A DNA stretch of 64,000 nt, taken from the NCBI GenBank assembly GCA_025455885.1, contig JALOLR010000009.1:1-64000 (forward strand). The letters run 5' to 3'. Below the pieces are notes generated by a model, which was not told where the DNA came from, made no database searches, and was given only the letters and a program-made list of their open reading frames with translations. Position numbers and translations under genes: made by a program. Source of the stretch: Acidimicrobiales bacterium. Lineage in GTDB: Bacteria; Actinomycetota; Acidimicrobiia; Acidimicrobiales; Acidimicrobilacustridaceae. Positions 1 to 8,266 of this stretch are shown here, piece after piece (positions within the stretch are counted from its first letter, which is position 1; each line of letters opens with the position of its first letter).

Positions 1-59
1 GCTGCCGTCGGCGGCGGGCTGGAGCTCGTCATGGCCTGCGACCTCGCCGTGGCCGCCGA
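1..59 (+). repeat. Exact 59-bp copy of 577-635
   Basis: Bases 1-59 are identical to bases 577-635, inside the enoyl-CoA hydratase gene; base 60 is G where base 636 is C, and everything after differs. A perfect match of this length that ends abruptly, at the very start of the window, fits a contig-end overlap or chimera better than an ancient gene duplication. Confidence 0.9.
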
Positions 60-246
60 GGGGATCCTCTGGATGCTGCGGCAACCACCCGGGTACTCGG
101 GGCACCGCGAGTCGATGGCGGCGCTGCGCGACCGGGAGGGCATCATGCCCAGCCGTGCCGAACGGCCCCACACCGGTCGACCCCCGACCGAGCTGTTCTC
201 GGGCCTGGCCGACCTCGGCGACGAGGTCTTCGTCGAACCCTACTGA
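1..246 (+). CDS. C-terminal fragment, probable oxidoreductase tail joined to a crotonase segment
   Basis: The frame is open from base 1 to the TGA at 244-246, so the gene has no start in this window. Codons 1-19 repeat, base for base, the crotonase oxyanion-loop segment of the next gene (577-635). From codon 20 the protein no longer resembles crotonases; it reads like the C-terminal end of a short-chain dehydrogenase (ILWMLRQPPGYSGHRES and onward), but this is a weak family guess. Two unrelated pieces therefore meet at base 59/60 in one frame. The true gene is probably the second piece only, with the first 59 bases placed there by misassembly or recombination. It is followed 21 bp downstream by the enoyl-CoA hydratase. 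Confidence 0.45.
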   Translation, partial: AAVGGGLELVMACDLAVAAEGILWMLRQPPGYSGHRESMAALRDREGIMPSRAERPHTGRPPTELFSGLADLGDEVFVEPY

Positions 247-267
247 CCCCCACCCCCTGGAGATCCC

Positions 268-1035
268 ATGCTCGTCACCCGCGAACGCCACGGCCACACC
301 GAGGTGCTCACCCTCAATCGTCCGGAGGCGGCCAACTCGCTCAACCCGGCCATCATGGACGAGCTCGGGGTCGCCCTCGCCGAGATCCTCGACGACGACG
401 ACGCCCGGGCGGTGGTGTTGACCGGCGCCGGCGAGCGCCACTTCTGCGCCGGCATGGACCTCAGCTCGCTCGGCGAGGTGAACGCCGGCTCCGACGGACC
501 GCGCCCGGGGGCCGAGGCCTTCGGGATGTTCATGTCCGGCGACTACCCGAAGCCCCTCGTGGCGGCGGTCAACGGCGCTGCCGTCGGCGGCGGGCTGGAG
601 CTCGTCATGGCCTGCGACCTCGCCGTGGCCGCCGACCATGCCCGCTTCGGGCTCCCCGAGGTGAAGCGGGGCCTGTACGCGGCGGGCGGCGGCACCATGC
701 TCTCCACCCGCATCCCCCTCGCGCTGGCGTTGGAGATGGGGCTGACCGGTCGGCTCATCCTGGCCCCCAAGGCCGCGGAGATCGGCCTGGTCAACGAGGT
801 GGTCGCCCTCGACGGGCTCATGGCCGCGGCGCGGGCCCTGGCCGACGAGATCGCCGCCAACGGGCCCCTCGGCGTGCAGCTCACGAAGAAGCTGATGCGT
901 GACGCGGTCACCAGGGGCCCCGACGCGGGGAGGGCGACGCCCGAGGAGATGAGCAGGGTGTTCCAGAGCGACGACGCCCGCGAAGGCGCCGCCGCCTTCA
1001 TGGAGAAGCGACCGGCCGCCTTCACCGGGCGCTGA
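268..1035 (+). CDS. Enoyl-CoA hydratase/isomerase (crotonase) family protein
   Basis: The 255-residue product is typical of the crotonase superfamily in length and motifs. It has the CoA-binding HFCAGMDL segment near residue 57, the oxyanion-hole stretch AAVNGAAVGGGLEL around residues 98-111, and GLPEVKRGL near residue 127 with a glutamate where hydratases carry a catalytic one. Hydratases add water to 2-enoyl-CoA in beta-oxidation; isomerases and other crotonases share the fold, so the exact reaction is open. The ATG at 268 follows a GGAGA-like site. It lies 13 bp before an acyl-CoA synthetase on the same strand, so the two are probably co-transcribed. Confidence 0.88.
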   Translation: MLVTRERHGHTEVLTLNRPEAANSLNPAIMDELGVALAEILDDDDARAVVLTGAGERHFCAGMDLSSLGEVNAGSDGPRPGAEAFGMFMSGDYPKPLVAAVNGAAVGGGLELVMACDLAVAADHARFGLPEVKRGLYAAGGGTMLSTRIPLALALEMGLTGRLILAPKAAEIGLVNEVVALDGLMAAARALADEIAANGPLGVQLTKKLMRDAVTRGPDAGRATPEEMSRVFQSDDAREGAAAFMEKRPAAFTGR

Positions 1036-1048
1036 GACGGGGGCGGCC

Positions 1049-2608
1049 GTGGCGTTCGAACGCAGCCTGCAGCACCAGGTCGCCCTGCACCCCGACCGCC
1101 CGGCCGTGATCATGGCCGGATCGGGCGAGATCACCTCGTACGCGGAGCTCGACGACCGGTCGAGCCGGATGGCCCACGTGCTGCGCGACGCCGGTCTGGG
1201 CATCGGCGGGCACGTCGCGCTGATGATGCGCAACAGCTCGGCGTTCCTCGAGGTGGCGTGGGCGGCACAGCGGGCCGGCCTGCGCTACACGGCGCTCAAC
1301 AGCCACCTGCGCGCCGACGAGGTGCAACACATCCTCGACGACTGCGAGGCCACCGCCTTCGTCGTGTCGGCCGACCTCGCCGACGTCGTCGCCGGCCTCG
1401 ACCTGTCCCGCGTCGGTCTGCGCATCGTGGTGGAGCCGCCCGGCGGTCCGGGGCTCGACGGGTTCGTCGACTACGCCCGGGCATTGGCGAGTGCGCCGCC
1501 GGGACCGATCGCCGACGAGGCCGAGGGTCGCGAGATGCTCTACTCGTCGGGCACCACCGGGCGTCCGAAGGGCGTGAACAAGCCGCTGGTGCCGGTCGCC
1601 CCCGGCGACCCGGCGTCCCCCGCGGTGGCCATCGCCGAGGGCATCGCCCTCGCCCTCGGCGACGACGCCGTCTACCTGACCCCGGCGCCGCTCTACCACG
1701 CCGCCCCGCTCGTCTACACGATGGGCTGCCACCGCTCCGGGGCCACCGCGGTCGTGATGGAGGCCTTCGACGCCGCCGCCTGCCTCGACGCCATCGAGCG
1801 TCACCGGGTCACCCACGCCCAGTTCGTGCCGACCATGTTCACGCGGCTGCTGCGCCTTCCCGACGACGTCCGCGCCGGCGCCGACGTGTCGTCGTTGCGG
1901 ATGGTGCTCCACGCCGCCGCCCCGTGCCCGGTGGCCGTGAAGCAGGCGATGATGCAGTGGTGGGGGCCGATCCTCTACGAGTACTACGCCGGCACCGAGG
2001 ACATCGGGGGCAGCTTCATCGGTCCCGACGAGTGGTTGGCCCATCCCGGCTCCGTCGGCCGACCCAACGCCGAGCTGCACGTGCTCGACGCCGACGGCCG
2101 GGAGCTGGGCGTCGGCGAGGCCGGCACCATCTGGTTCGCGGCCGGGGGTCGTGACTTCGAGTACCACAACGACCCGGACAAGACGGCCGCCATGACCAAC
2201 GAGCACGGGTGGCGCACCCTCGGCGACGTCGGCTACGTCGACGCCGACGGCTACCTGTACCTCACCGACCGGTCGGCCGACATGATCGTGTCGGGAGGGG
2301 TGAACATCTATCCCCGCGAGGCCGAGGACGTCCTGGCCCTGCACCCGGCCGTGGTCGACGTGGCCGTGTTCGGCATCCCCGACGACGAGATGGGCGAGGC
2401 GGTCCACGCCGTCGTGCAGCTCGCCGACCCGGCGACACCGGTTCCCGAGGCCGAGCTGCTGGCCTGGTGTCGGGAGCGCCTGGCGTCCTACAAGTGCCCC
2501 CGGTCGATCGAGGCCACCGAGGCGATGCCCCGCGACCCGAGCGGGAAGCTCTTCAAGCGGCGCCTGCGCGATCCGTGGTGGGAGGGGCGCACCAGCCGCA
2601 TCGTCTGA
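1049..2608 (+). CDS. AMP-binding acyl-CoA synthetase (FadD-like)
   Basis: This 519-residue ANL-superfamily enzyme would activate a carboxylic acid to its CoA thioester through an acyl-adenylate. The P-loop-like motif YSSGTTGRPKG is near residue 165, the adenylate-binding YYAGTED segment near residue 311, the TDRSADMIVSGGVNIYP hinge near residue 408, and the C-terminal catalytic lysine in PSGKLFKRRLR near residue 501. The start is a GTG preceded by GGGGGCGG. It sits 13 bp behind the enoyl-CoA hydratase. The substrate cannot be read from sequence; the neighbourhood suggests a lipid or sterol-derived acid. Confidence 0.88.
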   Translation: MAFERSLQHQVALHPDRPAVIMAGSGEITSYAELDDRSSRMAHVLRDAGLGIGGHVALMMRNSSAFLEVAWAAQRAGLRYTALNSHLRADEVQHILDDCEATAFVVSADLADVVAGLDLSRVGLRIVVEPPGGPGLDGFVDYARALASAPPGPIADEAEGREMLYSSGTTGRPKGVNKPLVPVAPGDPASPAVAIAEGIALALGDDAVYLTPAPLYHAAPLVYTMGCHRSGATAVVMEAFDAAACLDAIERHRVTHAQFVPTMFTRLLRLPDDVRAGADVSSLRMVLHAAAPCPVAVKQAMMQWWGPILYEYYAGTEDIGGSFIGPDEWLAHPGSVGRPNAELHVLDADGRELGVGEAGTIWFAAGGRDFEYHNDPDKTAAMTNEHGWRTLGDVGYVDADGYLYLTDRSADMIVSGGVNIYPREAEDVLALHPAVVDVAVFGIPDDEMGEAVHAVVQLADPATPVPEAELLAWCRERLASYKCPRSIEATEAMPRDPSGKLFKRRLRDPWWEGRTSRIV

Positions 2609-2640
2609 ACGGCCGGCGCGGTGCGGTCCGGTGGCGCCGC

Positions 2641-3801
2641 TCAGCGGGGCAGGCCGAGCATCCGCTCGCCGACGATCGTGCGCTGCACCTCCGAGGTCCC
2701 CCCGGCGATCGAGGACGCCTTGCTCCACAGCCACTGCCGCTGCCACCGCCCGGCGGCAGGGTTGTCGCCGGCCGCCCCCCACAGCGGCGAGGCCGGGCCG
2801 ACCACGTCGAGGGCGACGTCGGACAACAGCAGGGTCATGTCGGTCCAGGCCAGCTTGGCGACGCTCGACTCGGGCCCGGGCTCCTCGCCGGCGGCGAGGC
2901 GGGTCATCGTCCGCCAGTTGTGCAGCCGCAGCACCCGCAGGTGCACGTAGGCGTCGACCAACCGGTCGGCCACCAACGGGTCGTCGAGGGTGCCGTTGGC
3001 GTCGGCGAGCGCCACGAGCTCGTCGAGGTACACCTCGTGCACGACCTGTTCCTTGAACGGGAACGTGGTGCCCCGCTCGTGGGCGAGGGTGGTGTTGGCG
3101 ACCGCCCACCCCCCGTCGAGGGCGCCCACCAGGTGGTCGCGGGGCACGAAGACCGAGTCGAGGAACACCTCGTTGAACTCGGCCTCGGTGGTCATCGTGA
3201 CCAGCGGCCGCACGTCGATGCCCGGCGCGTGCATGTCGATCACCAGGTAGGAGATGCCGCGGTGGCGGGGCGCGTCGGGGTTGGTGCGGACGAGGGCGAT
3301 GCCCCACCGGGAGTGCTGGGCGTAGCTCGTCCAGACCTTCTGGCCGTCGACCACCCAGCCGTCGCCGACGTCGGTGGCCCGGGTGGTGAGCCCGGCCAGG
3401 TCCGACCCCGCCCCCGGCTCGCTGAAGAGCTGGCACCAGATCTCGTCGGCGTTCAGGATCCCGGGGAGCCACCGGGCCTTCTGCTCGTCGCTTCCGTGGG
3501 CCAGCAGGGTGGGCCCGGTGAGGTTGACCCCGGTGCGGTTCACGGGCTGGGGAGCCTTCGACCGGGCGTACTCCATGTTGAAGATCGCCACCTCCACCGG
3601 GGTGGCGTCTCGGCCGCCGTAGGCGCGGGGCCAGTGGATGCCGACCCACCGGTCGCGGGCCAGTCGGGCCTGCCAGCGCCGCTCCCACTCGAACTCCTCG
3701 TCGAAGGAGTCGAAGGTGGGCGTGGGCTCGACGTTGGCGTCGAGCCAGGCCCGCGCCTCATCGCGGAAGGCCAGCTCGGCATCGCTCAGCGTCAGGTCCA
3801 C
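2641..3801 (-). CDS. Acyl-CoA dehydrogenase
   Basis: At 386 residues this is a full-length flavin acyl-CoA dehydrogenase, which introduces the alpha,beta double bond into acyl-CoA. Recognisable parts are the helical N-domain (LAFRDEARAWLDANV), the FAD-binding LFSEPGAGSDLAGL stretch near residue 130, the middle beta domain with GDGWVVDGQKVWTSYA, and the C-terminal SIAGGTSEVQRTIVGERMLG helix. It lies 40 bp downstream of a second acyl-CoA synthetase on the same strand and converges on the plus-strand synthetase at 2608. Two-subunit sterol-type dehydrogenases are known in actinobacteria, but only one subunit is seen here. Confidence 0.9.
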   Translation of the reverse strand: MDLTLSDAELAFRDEARAWLDANVEPTPTFDSFDEEFEWERRWQARLARDRWVGIHWPRAYGGRDATPVEVAIFNMEYARSKAPQPVNRTGVNLTGPTLLAHGSDEQKARWLPGILNADEIWCQLFSEPGAGSDLAGLTTRATDVGDGWVVDGQKVWTSYAQHSRWGIALVRTNPDAPRHRGISYLVIDMHAPGIDVRPLVTMTTEAEFNEVFLDSVFVPRDHLVGALDGGWAVANTTLAHERGTTFPFKEQVVHEVYLDELVALADANGTLDDPLVADRLVDAYVHLRVLRLHNWRTMTRLAAGEEPGPESSVAKLAWTDMTLLLSDVALDVVGPASPLWGAAGDNPAAGRWQRQWLWSKASSIAGGTSEVQRTIVGERMLGLPR

Positions 3802-3841
3802 CGGTCCTCCCCGGGGGCGGCCTCGGGCGGGACGGCCCGGG

Positions 3842-5377
3842 TCACGAGGATGCCACCGCCTGGCGGCGGAGTCGGGCCAGGTCGGGCTTGCCGGCCGGCA
3901 GCAGGGGGATGCTCGGCAGGCGGACGACCCGCTCGGGAACCTTGAATCGGGCCACCCGCCGGTCGGCGAACCACTCCCGGCACGAGCCGAGGTCGAAGTC
4001 GTCGTCGCTCACCACGAACGCCGCCACCCGCTCCCCCACCCGGTCGTCGGGGTAGCCGACCACCACCGCCTGGCGCACCGACGGGTGCTCGACGAGGACC
4101 CGTTCGACCTCGGCCGGCGAGATGTTCTCGCCGCCACGGATGATCACGTCCTTGAGGCGCCCCACGATCCGCAGCCAACCCTCGTCGAGCCGGCCGAGGT
4201 CGCCGGTGCGGAACCACCCCCGGGTCACCGCCCTGCGGGTCGCCTCGACATCCAGATAGCCGGCGAACATCTCTGGCCCCCGGAACCAGACCTCGCCCAC
4301 CGCGCCCGGGTCGACGTCACGGCCCGTGGCCGGGTCGACCGTGCGCACCACGCCGTCGCCCAGGGCGTGACCGTCGGTGTCCCGGCCCTTGTCGAGCGGG
4401 TCGTCGGCCTCGCTGGTGGTGATGGTGGGGATCTCGGTGGCGCCGTAGGTGCGTTTCACCCGCGCCCCGAGGCGCGCTGAGGCCTCGGTGACGAACGCCG
4501 TCGACACACCCATGGCGCCGGTGGAGAGGAGCCGGAGCGACCCGACCCGCTCCGGGGTGAAGCCGTCGGTGGCCATCAGCCCGTCGAACAGGGTGGGCGG
4601 TCCCACCATGAAGCTCACCCCCTCGCCCTCGATCCGGGCCAGCCCGACCGACGGGTCCCAGCGCTCCATGAGGACGGTCGTCATCCCCGCCGCCGCCGGG
4701 ACGAGCAGGCCGTTGAGCAGACCCGACACGTGGGCCATCGGCAACGGCATGAGGCTCACGTCCCGGGGGCCGAGTCCGTGGACCCCCACCATCTGGACCA
4801 TCTTGGCGGCCAGGCCGCGGTGTGTGTGCAGCACGCCCTTGGGCTCGCCGGTCGACCCGGAGGTGAACAGCACGAGGGCGACGTCGGCCCCCCGCGCCGG
4901 TGAGACATCGACGGGCGGACCGGCGGGGAGACCGGCGAGACCCGACCGGGAGCCGGCGCCGCGCACCGGTGTCGAAGGCGTGACCTCGGCGAGGGGGAGG
5001 CCGGGGCCGGAGAACGTGACCGCCGGGCGGAGCACCTCGACCATACGCGCCACCTCGTCGCCGCCCGCCTGGTGGTGCAGGGGGGCGGCCACTGCGCCCA
5101 ACCGCCAGCACGCCCGGTAGAGCACGACCGTCTCCCACCAGTTGGGGAGCTGCCAGGCGACGACCGCGCCGCGGCGGACCCCGAGGCGGCGCAGCCCGCC
5201 GGCCAGCGACGCGACCCGGAGGTCGAGCGCGGGGGCATCGAGACGCTCGGCGCCGTCGACCACCGACAGGCCCCCGCTCCGGCCGGCCCGGGTGAGGGCG
5301 TCGAGGGTCCCGACGTCCCACGGCCCGCCCGGGCGGCGATAGCGGGCGGCATGTCCCTCCCGTCGGGTGGCGCGCAT
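3842..5377 (-). CDS. AMP-binding acyl-CoA synthetase (second copy)
   Basis: This 511-residue ANL enzyme is a different family member from the 1049 gene. It carries FTSGSTGEPKGVLHTH near residue 171, the YGATE adenylate motif near residue 315, the hinge GRLKDVIIRGGENISPAE near residue 406, and a C-terminal LLPAGKPDLARLR lysine motif. CoA ligation of an aromatic, alicyclic or fatty acid is the likely reaction; the general layout recalls cyclohexanecarboxylate/medium-chain CoA ligases. It is upstream of, and probably co-transcribed with, the acyl-CoA dehydrogenase (40 bp apart). Confidence 0.88.
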   Translation of the reverse strand: MRATRREGHAARYRRPGGPWDVGTLDALTRAGRSGGLSVVDGAERLDAPALDLRVASLAGGLRRLGVRRGAVVAWQLPNWWETVVLYRACWRLGAVAAPLHHQAGGDEVARMVEVLRPAVTFSGPGLPLAEVTPSTPVRGAGSRSGLAGLPAGPPVDVSPARGADVALVLFTSGSTGEPKGVLHTHRGLAAKMVQMVGVHGLGPRDVSLMPLPMAHVSGLLNGLLVPAAAGMTTVLMERWDPSVGLARIEGEGVSFMVGPPTLFDGLMATDGFTPERVGSLRLLSTGAMGVSTAFVTEASARLGARVKRTYGATEIPTITTSEADDPLDKGRDTDGHALGDGVVRTVDPATGRDVDPGAVGEVWFRGPEMFAGYLDVEATRRAVTRGWFRTGDLGRLDEGWLRIVGRLKDVIIRGGENISPAEVERVLVEHPSVRQAVVVGYPDDRVGERVAAFVVSDDDFDLGSCREWFADRRVARFKVPERVVRLPSIPLLPAGKPDLARLRRQAVASS

Positions 5378-5443
5378 CGTCAGCGCCGCCCCCGGGGGAC
5401 GACGCCGTCGGACCGGCCGGGGCGAACCGTGCGGCCCACGCCG

Positions 5444-6226
5444 TCAGAGGTCGGCCAGGTAGGCGCCGAGGGCCATGTTGCCGGCCCCCAGGCCCAGCAT
5501 CTCGCGCAGCTCCGGCGTGAGGGAACGCCGGGTCTCGCGGGAGAGCGACCGGTTCCAGTTGGTCTGGTGGCGCAGGAACGACCGGGTGTAGAACGCGAAC
5601 AGCAGCGCTCGCTCACGGTCGGTCGAGGTGTTCGCCCCGCTGGTGTGCCAGATGCGCCCGTCCATGAGGATCACCGATCCCGCCCGGGCCTCGAACGACC
5701 GCATCCCGTCGGTCGGGTCGTCGGGGACCTCGGCGAAGCAGGTGTAGCGATGGCTGCCCGGCAGGTAGCGGGTGGCGCCGTTTCCCTCGTCGGTGTCGTC
5801 GAGGCACCAGATGGCGTTGAGGGCGTAGCACGTGGTCCACGGCTCGGGCATGACGGTCGACTGGTCGTTGTGGGGGTTCATCGACCGGCTCCCGGGCAGG
5901 GCCGTGTTGGCCGTGAAGTTCGACACCGCCACGTCGCCGTGCAGGACCGCCGCCACGAGGGGCAGGACCGCCGGGTGCACGACGAGGTCGACGAAGACCG
6001 GGTCGTGCTCGAGGAGGTCGTAGACCCGGATGTTGCGCCCGCCGGGGTCGAGGAACTCCATCCGGGTCGGTACGCCCTTGGCCTCCGAGGCGTCGGCGGC
6101 CCGCTCCAGCGCGGCACGCGCCGCGGCCACCTCGTCGGGTCCGAGCACGTCGGGGAGCACCGCCCAACCGTGCTCGGCGAAGTGGGCCAGGACGGCCTCG
6201 TCGACCTCGGCGGTGGAAACTGACAC
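5444..6226 (-). CDS. Phytanoyl-CoA dioxygenase (PhyH) family protein
   Basis: The 260-residue product has the non-haem iron, 2-oxoglutarate dioxygenase core of the PhyH family. The HxD iron ligands are in MNPHNDQSTV near residue 118, and the distal histidine and oxoglutarate-binding arginine lie in RIWHTSGANTSTDRERAL near residue 190. Such enzymes hydroxylate branched acyl-CoAs or small substrates; the substrate here is unknown. It starts at a GTG 66 bp upstream of the acyl-CoA synthetase gene on the same strand and may lead that transcription unit. Confidence 0.85.
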   Translation of the reverse strand: MSVSTAEVDEAVLAHFAEHGWAVLPDVLGPDEVAAARAALERAADASEAKGVPTRMEFLDPGGRNIRVYDLLEHDPVFVDLVVHPAVLPLVAAVLHGDVAVSNFTANTALPGSRSMNPHNDQSTVMPEPWTTCYALNAIWCLDDTDEGNGATRYLPGSHRYTCFAEVPDDPTDGMRSFEARAGSVILMDGRIWHTSGANTSTDRERALLFAFYTRSFLRHQTNWNRSLSRETRRSLTPELREMLGLGAGNMALGAYLADL

Positions 6227-6381
6227 GCCTGTTAGTCTCGCACGTCACGGGCCGGCCGGCACCGGCAGTCGACCGGCCGGGGTCCCGACCCGGGACCGGG
6301 AACGCATCGCCACGAGGGGGACGACATGGCACACCGGCAACCACACGGGGGCGCACCCCGCCGACGGGCCGGGGTCGTCTG

Positions 6382-7230
6382 ATGGCCGCCATCGACGACG
6401 CGCTGGCGGCCCTCGACCTCGAGGTGGTCGGCGACGACCGCTACCGGGCCCGGAACATGGACTCGCCGGGGCAGGTGGTGTTCGGCGGGCAGATCCTCGC
6501 CCAGGTGATCATGGCCGCCAGCCGCTCCGCGGGCGGCAAGGACGTGCGCTCGCTCCACACGGTCTTCGCCCGCGGGGGCCGACTCGACGCCGACCTCGAG
6601 ATCGCCGTCGAGGCGCTCAACGACGGGCGGGCGATCGGCAGCTCCACGGTGACGGTCTCCCAGGGGGAGCGCACCGTCAGCCGATCGCTCGTGCTGACCA
6701 GCATCGAGGAGGCCGACCTCGTGCGCCACGCCGACCCCATGCCCGACGTCGACGGCCCCGAGGCCTCGCCCGCCTCGGCGCACGGCGAGGGCTGGTGGGA
6801 GATCCGCACCGTCGGCGGCGTCGACATCATGGACCCGACGCTCGTCGGCCCCGCCCGGCTCGACGTGTGGACCCGGGCCGCGGGAGCACCCGACGACGGC
6901 GTGATCGGCCAGGCGCTGCTGGCCTACGCCACCGACGGGTTCCTCATCGCCACCGCCATGCGTCCCCACGAGGGCATCGGCCAGGCCATGGCCCACCGGG
7001 CGGTGTCGACCAGCGTGCTGACCCACACGCTCACCTTCCACGAACCGGTGCGGGCGTCGGAGTGGCACCTGCTCGCCCACGAGAGCACCTACACCGGGCG
7101 GGGTCGCGCCTACGGGCGGGCCGAGGTGTTCACCGAGGACGGTCGGATGGTGGCGTCCTACGTGCAGGAGAGCCTGCTGCGGGCGAACCCCAACTGGGAC
7201 CCCGCCAACGACGTCGCCGTCAAGTACTGA
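6382..7230 (+). CDS. Acyl-CoA thioesterase II-like (TesB family, double hot-dog)
   Basis: The 282-residue protein matches the two-hot-dog TesB architecture. The first half has the FGGQILAQVIMAASR helix motif near residue 34 and SLHTVFARGG; the second half has ISTxxLTH-type residues (VSTSVLTHTLTFHEP) and a C-terminal GRMVASYVQESLLR strand. It would release free acids from acyl-CoA and could recycle CoA in the surrounding catabolic genes. It diverges from the PhyH gene across a gap of about 155 bp and is followed 28 bp later by a reductase gene. Confidence 0.87.
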   Translation: MAAIDDALAALDLEVVGDDRYRARNMDSPGQVVFGGQILAQVIMAASRSAGGKDVRSLHTVFARGGRLDADLEIAVEALNDGRAIGSSTVTVSQGERTVSRSLVLTSIEEADLVRHADPMPDVDGPEASPASAHGEGWWEIRTVGGVDIMDPTLVGPARLDVWTRAAGAPDDGVIGQALLAYATDGFLIATAMRPHEGIGQAMAHRAVSTSVLTHTLTFHEPVRASEWHLLAHESTYTGRGRAYGRAEVFTEDGRMVASYVQESLLRANPNWDPANDVAVKY

Positions 7231-7258
7231 CCGGGGTGCCCGTCCCCGCCGCACTCTG

Positions 7259-8242
7259 ATGCGCGCCCTGCGCTGCGTCCACCACGGGCCGCCCGAGGAC
7301 CTCGAGGTCGTCGAGCTCCCCGACCCGACCGCCGGGCCGGGCGAGGTGGTCGTCACGGTCCACGCCGCGGCAGCGAACTTCCCGGACGTCCTGATCGTCG
7401 CCGACCGCTACCAGATGTCGGTGCCGGCCCCCTTCACCCCCGGCAGCGAGCTGGCCGGGGCGGTGCTCGCCGTCGGCGAGGGCGTCGACGACCTGCGACC
7501 GGGCGACCTCGTCTACGGGACCACGGCGGTCGGCGCCTTCGCCGAGCAGGCCGTGCTCCCCCGCGCCGCGCTCCGGCGGGTGCCCGCGGGCGTGCCCACC
7601 GAGACGGCCGCCGCGTTCGGCGTCACCTACGCCACCGCCTACCACGCCCTGCACTCGGTGGCCGGCGTGGCCCCCGGCGACCGGGTGGCGGTGCTCGGGG
7701 CAGCCGGCGGTGTGGGGCTGGCGACGATCGACCTGGCCCGCGCCGCCGGGGCGGAGGTGGTCGCCGTCGTGGGTGGGGCCGAGAAGGCCGAGCTGTGCCG
7801 GGCCCGGGGCGCGGCGGCGGTGGTCGACCACACGATCGAGGACCCCAAGGCGGCGGTGCGCGCCGCCACCGATGGGGGCGCCGACGTCGTCGTCGACCCC
7901 GTGGGCGGCGCGCTCTCCGAACCGCTGCTGCGGGCCATGCGCTGGGGCGGACGGTTCGTGTGCGTCGGCTTCGCGTCCGGTGAGATCCCCGCCATCCCCC
8001 TCAACCTGGTCCTGTTGAAGGGCGTCACCGTCGCGGCCTTCGAGTTCGGCGGGTTCGCCACGCACCGGCCCGACCTGGTGGCCGCGGGCACCGACGCCCT
8101 CGAGGACCTGTTGGCCCGAGGCGTCGTGGCGCCCCACATCGGCGGGCGCTACCCGCTCACCGAGGCCGCCGACGCGCTGCGCGCCCTCGCCGGTCGGACC
8201 GCGACGGGGAAGCTGCTGATCGTCCCGGACACGACCGGCTGA
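7259..8242 (+). CDS. Zinc-free MDR-family NADPH:quinone oxidoreductase-like protein
   Basis: The product is 327 residues, the usual length for the quinone-oxidoreductase/zeta-crystallin branch of medium-chain reductases. The N-terminal GroES-like domain contains AAAANFPDVLIVADRY with no zinc-binding cysteines. The Rossmann fold follows with GAAGGVGLATIDLA near residue 147. The likely activity is NADPH-dependent reduction of a quinone or enone. It lies 28 bp after the thioesterase and probably shares its transcript. Confidence 0.87.
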   Translation: MRALRCVHHGPPEDLEVVELPDPTAGPGEVVVTVHAAAANFPDVLIVADRYQMSVPAPFTPGSELAGAVLAVGEGVDDLRPGDLVYGTTAVGAFAEQAVLPRAALRRVPAGVPTETAAAFGVTYATAYHALHSVAGVAPGDRVAVLGAAGGVGLATIDLARAAGAEVVAVVGGAEKAELCRARGAAAVVDHTIEDPKAAVRAATDGGADVVVDPVGGALSEPLLRAMRWGGRFVCVGFASGEIPAIPLNLVLLKGVTVAAFEFGGFATHRPDLVAAGTDALEDLLARGVVAPHIGGRYPLTEAADALRALAGRTATGKLLIVPDTTG

Positions 8243-8266
8243 CCCGGACGCCCGACCTGCGGCCGC

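Noticed and set aside
1022-3688. An 888-codon minus-strand open frame
   Set aside because: Its composition (Arg, Gly, Pro, His runs) is that of an antisense shadow in high-GC DNA, and it overlaps the real synthetase and dehydrogenase genes.
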